Shown here piece by piece: positions 6,016 through 11,980 of a DNA stretch of 11,980 bases. The notes below the pieces were generated by a model. It did not search any database. It was given only the letters and a program-made list of their open reading frames with translations, and was not told where the DNA came from. Origin of the DNA: Ilumatobacteraceae bacterium (GTDB lineage Bacteria > Actinomycetota > Acidimicrobiia > Acidimicrobiales > Ilumatobacteraceae); NCBI GenBank assembly GCA_016463105.1, contig JAEMRY010000041.1:1-11980 (forward strand). Reading direction: 5' to 3'. The translations under genes were made by a program, and so were the position numbers. The stretch's first letter is position 1. Each line of letters starts with the position of its first letter.

Positions 6016-8046
6016 TTGCCGATCTCTTTATTCGAGGCCGATATCAATGGTCGACTTGTTGCAGCAAACGAAGCATTTCGCACGCTCGTACTTTCAGGAG
6101 CACCGCTTGTGGTCGGTACCGCACCGTGGGTGAACGCTCAACCTGCAGAACGAACTTCTGCCGAGCGTGCATGGCAACTTGCCAAAGAAAATCAATCACC
6201 ATTTAATTTCGAGTTCAGACTTTGGCAACCCAACGGTGACGCTTCGTGGATCTTGGTTTCAACCCAGGCGCAACGCAATAGTGCTGGTGGCATAACTAGT
6301 TATGTCGGCACGGCTCACGATGTAACGCAGGCTGTTGCAAGGCGAATGTTGAGCGAGCAACTAATTGGATTGCTCGATGCATCACACGATGCAGTGTTGG
6401 TATTTGATCGCAATGGCGCGTTGATGTTTGCCAATGACTATGCACAACAACTTGTTGGACTTAACGATGCCGCAACTCAAGGTGATGCTGCAGTTCAAAC
6501 TTTTATTCAGGCGATTCGCGATCAACTGCCTCGCGAAATCACATCTGGAACATCATCAAATCGTTGGCAAGGCGAAGTCGGTTTTCGTAGCGCAGACGGA
6601 ATCATGCGCACGCTTGATGTTGTATTACAGATCGTGCGCGATACGCAGGGCGCAATTGAGCACTACTCGGCGATCGCCCGTGACATCACCGAATCAAAAC
6701 AAACCCAAGATGAACTGCAACGACAGGCAACTCACGACGCACTCACCGGGTTACCAAATCGTGTTTTATTCTTACGCAAACTTGCCGAGGCGCTAGACCG
6801 CTCACGCACTCTAAAACGAGGCGTAACCGTATTGTTCGTAGATCTCGACAAACTCAAAGACGTCAACGATTCAATTGGCCACGCGGTTGGCGATCAATTG
6901 ATCGTCAACATGTCTAAACGGCTTGTTAGTGCGACCCGACCATCAGATGTTGTCGCACGAATCGGTGGAGATGAATTCGTAATTCTTTGCGACGGGCTGG
7001 GCGATGAACAAGTAGCAATGGACGTCGCTAACCGCATGCGCACCGCCGTAACGGGTCAACAAATTTTACAAGGTTTCGAAATTGCAACAAGCGCAAGTAT
7101 CGGAATCGCGATGGCCAACGCATCAATGCTCGAAGAAATGTCGAGTGCTGATGCTGCCGTCACTCTTTTGCACCACGCCGATAGTGCGATGTATCGTGCC
7201 AAACAACGTGGTCGCGGTCGGTGCGAAATGTATAGCGAAGAAATGAGCGCCAATGCACGCGAAAGAAGTGCCCTCGGGTCACAACTTGAAAGGGCACTCG
7301 CGACTAACCAACTGTTTTTGGTTTACCAACCAATCGTCTCTACGCATACAGGTCGGATCGCTGGCGCCGAAGCATTATTGCGATGGCAACATCCAGATCG
7401 CGGTGTGCTGACGCCACCAGTTTTTCTCGCACTCGCCGAAGAATCAGGATTGATTGGCCCAATCGGCGATTGGGTTGGGCGTCAAGCATGCGCCGATATG
7501 CGCCGATGGCTCGACACCAAAGCAATTGACAATTCGTTTGTGATGCATGTCAATGTTTCGGCGCGACAACTTAGTGACGCAACATTTGTCGAACGCACTT
7601 TGGCTTCACTCAGAGATGCCCAACTTGAACCTCACCAACTTGATCTTGAAGTTACTGAGACGACTTTGCTTGAAGACAAAGGCGGCGTAATGCGAACATT
7701 AAATGCACTCAAACGACTTGGCATCAAACTCGCAATCGACGACTTCGGAACTGGATTCTCGTCATTAGTGAATCTTCGTAACTTCCCGGCTGACTATCTC
7801 AAACTTGATGGAACATTTATTCGTGATATCGGATCACAAGGTGGCGATGACCCAATTGTGCGTTCGGTTATTCAACTTGCGCATTCGCTGAATATGTCAG
7901 TAGTTGCAGAATGGGTAACTACTGAAGACCAATCACAACGATTGAAACTTCTGGGTTGTGATTTTGTTCAGGGTAATAAAATTGGTGAGCCAGTAACTTC
8001 TGAGAAGTTTTCTCCACTCGCAACCAGCACAAATCACTCGCGCTAG
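6016..8046 (+). CDS. PAS-PAS-GGDEF-EAL cyclic-di-GMP turnover protein
   Basis: 676 aa from TTG 6016; no membrane helices, so cytosolic. Domains: PAS 1 (about 1-105, ending GTAHDVTQ), PAS 2 (about 113-227, ending AIARDITESK), GGDEF (about 236-407), EAL (about 418-663). GGDEF makes c-di-GMP from GTP: DLDKLKDVND (276-285), GH 288-289, intact GGDEF 317-321, and an intact inhibitory RxxD site (308-311). EAL hydrolyses c-di-GMP: EALLR (452-456), Asn513, Glu545/Glu548, DDFGTGFSSL (575-584), KLD (596-598), Glu632 and Gln652 are kept. The usual AEGVET is AEWVTT here (631-636), replacing a Gly and the second Glu. Both activities may exist, one tuned by the PAS sensors. The start is uncertain: PAS-like sequence (LASLLTALP) continues in frame upstream to about 5983 with no ATG/GTG/TTG there. 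The PEBP gene lies upstream; LCP gene is convergent, 10 bp away. Confidence 0.93.
   Translation: MPISLFEADINGRLVAANEAFRTLVLSGAPLVVGTAPWVNAQPAERTSAERAWQLAKENQSPFNFEFRLWQPNGDASWILVSTQAQRNSAGGITSYVGTAHDVTQAVARRMLSEQLIGLLDASHDAVLVFDRNGALMFANDYAQQLVGLNDAATQGDAAVQTFIQAIRDQLPREITSGTSSNRWQGEVGFRSADGIMRTLDVVLQIVRDTQGAIEHYSAIARDITESKQTQDELQRQATHDALTGLPNRVLFLRKLAEALDRSRTLKRGVTVLFVDLDKLKDVNDSIGHAVGDQLIVNMSKRLVSATRPSDVVARIGGDEFVILCDGLGDEQVAMDVANRMRTAVTGQQILQGFEIATSASIGIAMANASMLEEMSSADAAVTLLHHADSAMYRAKQRGRGRCEMYSEEMSANARERSALGSQLERALATNQLFLVYQPIVSTHTGRIAGAEALLRWQHPDRGVLTPPVFLALAEESGLIGPIGDWVGRQACADMRRWLDTKAIDNSFVMHVNVSARQLSDATFVERTLASLRDAQLEPHQLDLEVTETTLLEDKGGVMRTLNALKRLGIKLAIDDFGTGFSSLVNLRNFPADYLKLDGTFIRDIGSQGGDDPIVRSVIQLAHSLNMSVVAEWVTTEDQSQRLKLLGCDFVQGNKIGEPVTSEKFSPLATSTNHSR
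7267..7298. repeat. 8-bp inverted repeat at the GGDEF/EAL junction
   Basis: AGTGCCCT (7267-7274) and AGGGCACT (7291-7298) are perfect reverse complements around a 16-nt loop, in the codons for the linker between the GGDEF and EAL domains (about residues 418-428). No T-run follows. It could be a chance hairpin in coding sequence. Confidence 0.4.
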
Positions 8047-8056
8047 TTAACAAAAT

Positions 8057-9061
8057 CTAATCAGCAGGCGCTGGCGCAGGCCCTATCCCACCGAAAAATG
8101 CCAACACGGCGGCAGAGTCTTTGTCTAGTCGCAAAACAGAATCACCATTCACGCTGTCGCTATAAACCGCGAGCGAATATCTAGAGATGTCGCCTTTGGC
8201 GGCAGGCCTCATCTTTTTTGCGAATTCAGTTAAATCAAGATTCGCATCGGTGATAAGTGCTTGCGTTGCACCAGCAAAAGCATCTGCTGCAGTTAACGGA
8301 TTCGAGGTAATGCGAGTTAAAGCAGTATTCAACATCGACGCAATAAATTGTCGCTGACGCCTACCTCGTCCAATGTCTGAAGATCCATCAATATTCCAAT
8401 TGCCATCAACATTGGTTTCAAAGAATCGACTTCGAGCAAACGCCAACGACCGAACGCCGTTCAAATTGTGACATCCTGCGGGCATGTAAAACCCGGTGTG
8501 CTTATCACGCGATGGATATTGCGTACAGATGCGTACACCACCGATTGCGTCTACTAGACCTTTGAATCCCTGAAAATTAATTTCTAAATAGTGATGAATC
8601 GGAATATTGAATTCGTTTTGCATTGTTCGAATGAGCACATCGGTGCCCTGTTGATATGCCGTATTGATTCGACCACTGTTCTCGCCATTGCCTAACTTGA
8701 CCCAAAGATCTCGTGGAAACGAAAGCAAGGCGCCAGCACCAGTCGCAATGTCGTAATGAAAAACCATCAAGGTGTCGCTACGACGTCCAGAAACATCGTC
8801 GCCACTGCCCATTGTTGCGAAATCTGGATCATTTGGGTCAACACCTTCACGCGAATCTGAACCAACCAACAAATAATTCTCAAACCCTGCACTAGACGCA
8901 GACAACGCCGAAGTTGCTGATGCATCGCGTTCAACGCCAGCAAGTTGGGAATTGGTCGCAGAAACAATTTGCGTAGCGCCAAGACCACTAACTATCAGAA
9001 ATAAACCAAGTGCGGTTAAAAGTCTTAAATCGCTAATTTTTTTAGTTTTCGCTCGCGTCAT
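8057..9061 (-). CDS. LytR-CpsA-Psr (LCP) family cell-wall glycopolymer transferase
   Basis: 334 aa from ATG 9061. LCP enzymes move lipid-linked glycopolymers (in actinobacteria e.g. arabinogalactan) onto peptidoglycan outside the membrane. Seen: short basic cytosolic N-terminus (R3, K5, K7, K8), one membrane helix (about 13-35), a Ser/Ala-rich spacer, then the LCP domain: YLLVGSDSRE (63-72), GRRSDTLMVF (92-101) with Arg94/Asp96, SFPRDLWV (114-121) with Arg117, NSGRINTAYQQG (128-139), INFQGFKGLVDAIGGV (161-176), LNGVRSLAFARSR (200-212), GRGRRQRQFI (231-240). These conserved Arg/Asp residues bind the polyprenyl pyrophosphate and Mg. The C-terminus ends soon after the domain; no LytR_C domain is visible. 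The product is an Ala/Pro-ending tail. It starts 12 bp after the birA stop with a weak AAGG site, so is likely co-transcribed with birA. Convergent with the GGDEF-EAL gene. Confidence 0.92.
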   Translation of the reverse strand: MTRAKTKKISDLRLLTALGLFLIVSGLGATQIVSATNSQLAGVERDASATSALSASSAGFENYLLVGSDSREGVDPNDPDFATMGSGDDVSGRRSDTLMVFHYDIATGAGALLSFPRDLWVKLGNGENSGRINTAYQQGTDVLIRTMQNEFNIPIHHYLEINFQGFKGLVDAIGGVRICTQYPSRDKHTGFYMPAGCHNLNGVRSLAFARSRFFETNVDGNWNIDGSSDIGRGRRQRQFIASMLNTALTRITSNPLTAADAFAGATQALITDANLDLTEFAKKMRPAAKGDISRYSLAVYSDSVNGDSVLRLDKDSAAVLAFFGGIGPAPAPAD

Positions 9062-9073
9062 ACCTTGTCAAAG

Positions 9074-9844
9074 TTAGTCGTGATTGGCGTTACGAAGATG
9101 GACTACATCTCCTGTGTCGATTATGTGTCGGGTGGATTGGCTGTCAGTTTCAATAACTATCAATCGACCATCAAGATCAAGTTCACTAGCTAGACCTGTT
9201 AGTACGGTGCCATTTGTTAACTCAACTCGCACTTGTCTGCCCAGGGTCAACAACAGTTCGACATATTGCTGATGCTGATCATCAGAACTCAAGTTTTCGA
9301 GTTTGGTTATTTGTTGCAACATCAAGTTCAAAAACTCGACAGGTTGTGGACACTTCTCGCTAGCCACATCCGAAAGTTTCGCTGCATCAGGTGGAGCCCA
9401 ACCAATATTGACGCCAATGCCAACAACTATAAATTGTTTGTGTTGATCGCCAACACTCAACATACCCCCGAGTTTGCGATCACCTAATAACAGATCATTG
9501 GGCCACTTTAATTTCACTTGCTCGAGTGATTGACTTTTTGATTTATTTTGTGAGATAAATTCTTCGCAAGCGCGCACTGCAGCAATCGCAACTATCCGCG
9601 GCCAAGATTTAAGCATCTCTGGTTCGCTACGAAACAAAAGCGAAACAAGCAGATTCGTTCCGGGCTTTGCTTCCCAAGTTCGATCTAGCCGACCTCGACC
9701 AGCAGTCTGATTGTCGGCCATCAGCGCACTATGACTTGGTGCCCCAACTAGGGCATCGGCAAATAAATCTGTATTTGTGCTCCCAGTCTCTAACACCCTT
9801 CGCACATTCCAATTTGCTGGGCAGTTGTTATCGGTGCTTGTCAT
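9074..9844 (-). CDS. birA: Biotin--[acetyl-CoA-carboxylase] ligase, group I (no repressor domain)
   Basis: 256 aa from ATG 9844. Activates biotin with ATP and attaches it to the acceptor lysine of biotin-carrier domains. Seen: ETGSTNTDL (19-27), the family's 'STN' substrate motif; NQTAGRGRLDRTW (45-57), the GRGRxxR/W biotinyl-adenylate loop; NLLVSLLFR (64-72); LKWPNDLLLGDRKLGGML (112-129), with the catalytic KWPND; VGIGVNIGW (141-149); and a small C-terminal beta domain (about 203-252). There is no N-terminal winged helix, so unlike E. coli BirA it should not repress transcription itself. Cytosolic. Its gene is head to head, 18 bp apart, with the gene for a biotin-carrier protein having the expected acceptor motif, and is followed 12 bp later by the LCP gene. 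Start supported by the TACTAT box at leaderless distance. Confidence 0.94.
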   Translation of the reverse strand: MTSTDNNCPANWNVRRVLETGSTNTDLFADALVGAPSHSALMADNQTAGRGRLDRTWEAKPGTNLLVSLLFRSEPEMLKSWPRIVAIAAVRACEEFISQNKSKSQSLEQVKLKWPNDLLLGDRKLGGMLSVGDQHKQFIVVGIGVNIGWAPPDAAKLSDVASEKCPQPVEFLNLMLQQITKLENLSSDDQHQQYVELLLTLGRQVRVELTNGTVLTGLASELDLDGRLIVIETDSQSTRHIIDTGDVVHLRNANHD

Positions 9845-9852
9845 CAGCGAGA

Positions 9853-9858
9853 ATAGTA
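9853..9858 (-). promoter_or_regulatory. -10-like box (TACTAT) of birA inside an 18-bp divergent gap
   Basis: On the minus strand TACTAT ends eight bases before ATG 9844; an overlapping TATTCT (complement of 9850-9855) ends five bases before it. The plus-strand reading of the same bases, AATAGT (9852-9857), ends five bases before the carboxylase GTG 9863 and is a weaker -10 match. The two promoters must share or overlap elements. Confidence 0.45.
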
Positions 9859-9862
9859 ACCC

Positions 9863-11614
9863 GTGCTAAAGAAAATCCTCATCGCCAACCGTGGCGAAAT
9901 TGCCGTTCGAGTAATTCGTACCGCTCGTGAAATGGGTATTGCGACAGTCGCCGTTTATAGCGAACTTGATCGAAACGCATTACATGTGAGACTTGCTGAC
10001 GAGGCATTTGCGCTGGGTGGACAAACCGCAGCCGAGAGTTATCTAAAAACCGATGCAATTATTGATGCGATCAAACGTAGTGGCGCAGACGCAGTGCACC
10101 CCGGCTACGGCTTTTTCAGCGAGAACGCAGATTTCGCAAAAACGATTACCGACATGGGTGTTGCATTTATTGGACCTCCACCAGCAGCGATCGTCGAAAT
10201 GGGAGACAAAGTTTCTTCTCGCAAAGCAGCATTGCGCGGTGGTGCGCCAATCGTGCCGGGTACAACAGAATTTCTTAAAAGTGCCGATGAGATTTTAGAA
10301 TTCGGCAAAAGCCACGGTTGGCCAGTTGCAATAAAAGCGGCGTTCGGTGGCGGCGGACGCGGAATGAAAGTTGTGCATGATGCCAAGAGCGTGCAAGAAG
10401 CTATGGAGTCTGCGCAACGCGAATCGAAGGCATTCTTCGGACGCGACGAAATATATGTAGAGAAGTATCTTTCTTGGCCACGACATATCGAGATTCAACT
10501 TGTTGGCGACACACATGGCAACGTTGTTTGGATTTCATCACGCGACTGCTCGGCTCAACGTCGCCACCAAAAACTTATTGAAGAAGCACCTGCGCCAGCG
10601 CTGCCAGATGGCGTTGAAGAAGAAATGGGTGCAGCCGCAGTAAAAGCGGCAAAGGCAGTCGGCTACTTCAATGCAGGAACTGTCGAGTTTATTTATCAAG
10701 ATGAACAATTCTTTTTCTTAGAAATGAACACTCGCCTTCAAGTCGAACACCCAGTAACCGAATTAATCACCGGCATTGATCTTGTCGAATGGCAGATTCG
10801 TGTCGCATCTGGCGAAAAATTGCCGATGACACAGAAACAAGTTCTGGCCGCGCGACGTGGTCACGCAATTGAGGTGCGCATCAACGCCGAGAACCCAACA
10901 GCCGGAAAGTTCTTGCCATCCCCCGGAACAATCACAAAACTCGTAACCCCAGATGGGTTTGGCGTGCGATTCGACAGTGGATACGAATCTGGAGACACCG
11001 TCAGCCAGTATTACGACAACCTGATCGGTAAATTAATTATTTGGGGCAAAGATCGCCAGACCGCAATTGCTCGCACGATTCGTGCACTTGAAGAAACAAA
11101 AATAGAAGGTCTGCATACGACGATTCCCGCTGATTTAGCTATTTTGCGTCACCCAGACTTTGCTGCGACAAAACATTCGACCAAGTGGGTTGAAGAAACT
11201 TTAGATTTGACAAAAGTCTTGTCGACGACTGGCGAAACACAAACCAACTCAGATGGCCTCGTCGAAAAAAATACTGTTGTCGAAGTAAATGGCAAACGAT
11301 TCGATGTAAAAGTTTGGGTACCGGCATCTGCCGGAAGTGGATCAGTTTCTGCACCGAAAACTCGTTCTGCGGCACGAGGCTCAAGCCAATCAGCAACCGC
11401 AAGTGGCACAATTACGGCACCGATGCAAGGCACAGTAATCAAGTTGCTCGTTTCTGTGGGCCAACAGGTCTCTGTCGGTGATGCTGTTTTAGTGCTTGAA
11501 GCAATGAAGATGGAGAACCAGATTCAAGCTGACAAATCTGGCACAGTCAAAAAAATCAGCTGCAAGGCTGGCGACACGGTTGGCTCGGGCGACGTGTTGC
11601 TGGTTATTGAATAA
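9863..11614 (+). CDS. Acetyl/propionyl-CoA carboxylase alpha subunit (biotin carboxylase + BCCP fusion)
   Basis: 583 aa from GTG 9863. Carboxylates its own biotin with ATP and bicarbonate; a separate carboxyltransferase beta subunit then makes malonyl- or methylmalonyl-CoA. Seen: N-terminal biotin carboxylase MLKKILIANRGEIAVRVIR (1-19), HPGYGFFSEN (79-88), the ATP-grasp glycine loop FGGGGRGMKVV (161-171), RDCSAQRRHQKLIEEAPAP (227-245) with Cys229 and Lys237, TVEFIY with Glu275 (273-278), LEMNTRLQVEHPVTE (286-300) with Glu287, Asn289 and Arg291, and EVRINAE with Arg339 (337-343). A Ser/Ala-rich flexible linker (about 488-513) leads to the biotinyl domain (about 515-583), whose EAMKMEN motif carries acceptor Lys549. 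All catalytic residues are present. This is the standard actinobacterial AccA/PccA layout. No carboxyltransferase gene is in the window; birA is divergent next door. A hairpin follows the stop. Confidence 0.95.
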   Translation: MLKKILIANRGEIAVRVIRTAREMGIATVAVYSELDRNALHVRLADEAFALGGQTAAESYLKTDAIIDAIKRSGADAVHPGYGFFSENADFAKTITDMGVAFIGPPPAAIVEMGDKVSSRKAALRGGAPIVPGTTEFLKSADEILEFGKSHGWPVAIKAAFGGGGRGMKVVHDAKSVQEAMESAQRESKAFFGRDEIYVEKYLSWPRHIEIQLVGDTHGNVVWISSRDCSAQRRHQKLIEEAPAPALPDGVEEEMGAAAVKAAKAVGYFNAGTVEFIYQDEQFFFLEMNTRLQVEHPVTELITGIDLVEWQIRVASGEKLPMTQKQVLAARRGHAIEVRINAENPTAGKFLPSPGTITKLVTPDGFGVRFDSGYESGDTVSQYYDNLIGKLIIWGKDRQTAIARTIRALEETKIEGLHTTIPADLAILRHPDFAATKHSTKWVEETLDLTKVLSTTGETQTNSDGLVEKNTVVEVNGKRFDVKVWVPASAGSGSVSAPKTRSAARGSSQSATASGTITAPMQGTVIKLLVSVGQQVSVGDAVLVLEAMKMENQIQADKSGTVKKISCKAGDTVGSGDVLLVIE

Positions 11615-11634
11615 CGGTCTAGATTCGCGTCATT

Positions 11635-11664
11635 ATTCGTCTGAGCCTTCAGGTTTAGACGAAT
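11635..11664 (+). terminator. Hairpin after the carboxylase gene (probable terminator)
   Basis: ATTCGTCTGAGCC (11635-11647) pairs with GGTTTAGACGAAT (11652-11664) around a TTCA tetraloop: a 13-bp stem with two G-T wobbles and no mismatches. It starts 21 bp after the carboxylase stop. No U-tract follows directly; the nearest T-run (11684-11688) is 20 bp further, so it is either a U-poor terminator, as often proposed for actinobacteria, or an RNA-stabilising hairpin. Confidence 0.6.
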
Positions 11665-11676
11665 TACAATAGTAAT

Positions 11677-11684
11677 TACATAAT
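11677..11684 (+). promoter_or_regulatory. Possible -10 region (TACATAAT) for lysS
   Basis: TACATAAT lies 19 bp before GTG 11704, in the AT-rich stretch after the hairpin, and would give a leader of roughly 10-13 nt containing a weak purine-rich GAAGCGAG element. No convincing -35 was found. Confidence 0.3.
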
Positions 11685-11703
11685 TTTTAGTGAAGCGAGC
11701 CTT

Positions 11704-11980
11704 GTGACAGTAGATAACACCAGCGAAAACATTGAACCAACTGATCATCAAAGTGGGTTTCACGCCGAGCGAACTCGACGACTCTCAGCGATTGACGATT
11801 TACGCAACACTGGCGTCAACCCTTATCCATATCGTTTTGATCGCACTCACACGCTTAATGAGTTACGCGAAAAATTTGCATCGCTAGAAGCCGGAAACGA
11901 AACTGATGAAACAGTTTCAGTCGCCGGGCGAATCATGCTTAAGCGAGATCAAGGAAAGCTAATTTTCGTTACGATCCGTG
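11704..11980 (+). CDS. lysS: Lysyl-tRNA synthetase (class II), N-terminal part, cut by window edge
   Basis: 92 codons from GTG 11704 are present before the window ends; no stop is reached. Class II LysRS charges tRNA-Lys with lysine using ATP in the cytosol. The translation opens with a disordered acidic/polar tail (about 20 residues), then HAERTRRLSAIDDLRNTGVN (20-39) and PYPYRF (40-45), matching the 'R..kl..lr..G..pYp..f' start of bacterial LysRS, then a helix (TLNELREKFASLE) and the first strands of the OB-fold anticodon-binding domain, VSVAGRIMLKRDQGKLIFVTIR (to the edge), with the family's 'vaGRi...R..GK..F' pattern. The catalytic domain would lie beyond the window. Start: the GTG gives a normal N-terminus and is the first good start after the hairpin and AT-rich promoter-like stretch. 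Independent transcription from the carboxylase gene is likely. Confidence 0.9.
   Translation, partial: MTVDNTSENIEPTDHQSGFHAERTRRLSAIDDLRNTGVNPYPYRFDRTHTLNELREKFASLEAGNETDETVSVAGRIMLKRDQGKLIFVTIR

Noticed and set aside
7490..7512. Short direct repeat GCGCCGAT/GCGCCGAT in the EAL region
   Set aside because: Only two 8-9 bp copies encoding ADMRRW; consistent with codon usage, not a repeat element.
8767..8988. Alternative minus-strand frame inside the LCP gene, and similar overlapping frames in the carboxylase gene (10105-10386, 11149-11442)
   Set aside because: All lie within genes with strong conserved motifs and themselves carry no recognisable domains; they are by-products of codon use.
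1..11980. CRISPR array, insertion sequence, prophage, tRNA or defence island
   Set aside because: No regularly spaced repeats, transposase or integrase motifs, terminal inverted repeats, cloverleaf-like sequence or known defence-gene domain was seen on either strand.

Overview
The window looks like a stretch of an actinobacterial chromosome (Actinomycetota). A mycothiol S-conjugate amidase (mycothiol is an actinobacterial thiol), an F420-type luciferase-like oxidoreductase, a fused biotin carboxylase/biotin-carrier subunit of the actinobacterial acyl-CoA carboxylase type, and frequent GTG/TTG starts support this. Base composition looks moderate (mid-to-upper 40s % GC by eye, not counted), low for the phylum. 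Genes are tightly packed, with no gap longer than about 90 bp. That would fit an aquatic, partly streamlined lineage such as the Acidimicrobiia, but this placement is inference. There is no sign of phage, transposon, CRISPR, tRNA or rRNA.

Layout from left to right (13 genes; strand switches often): a small uncharacterised helical protein (-); divergent from it an SDR oxidoreductase and a phytanoyl-CoA dioxygenase-family enzyme (+, one probable operon); a convergent F420-dependent LLM oxidoreductase (-); divergent from that a secreted thermonuclease-like lipoprotein and a YdjC/ChbG-type deacetylase (+); a convergent mycothiol conjugate amidase, mca (-); divergent from that a PEBP (YbhB-like) lipoprotein and a PAS-PAS-GGDEF-EAL cyclic-di-GMP protein (+); a convergent biotin ligase/LCP-protein pair (-); then, divergent from the biotin ligase, the biotinylated acyl-CoA carboxylase alpha subunit and the beginning of lysyl-tRNA synthetase (+, cut by the window edge).

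Functional links: birA and the carboxylase gene are head to head across 18 bp, so the biotin-attaching enzyme lies beside the gene for its substrate. SDR plus PhyH-family oxygenase suggests oxidation of a hydrophobic or acyl substrate, though the substrate cannot be read from the sequence. Two N-deacylase-type enzymes of unrelated folds (YdjC and Mca) converge.

The most general signal is in the promoters. Several genes lack a Shine-Dalgarno sequence but have a TANNNT -10-like hexamer only 6-8 nt before the start codon, which is the geometry of leaderless mRNAs. Other points are a 30-nt near-perfect hairpin inside the PEBP gene at which both strands encode nearly the same decapeptide, an atypical EAL signature, and an unclear start for the GGDEF-EAL gene. 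I did not find a convincing novel multi-gene system; most of the window is recognisable housekeeping and metabolic genes.
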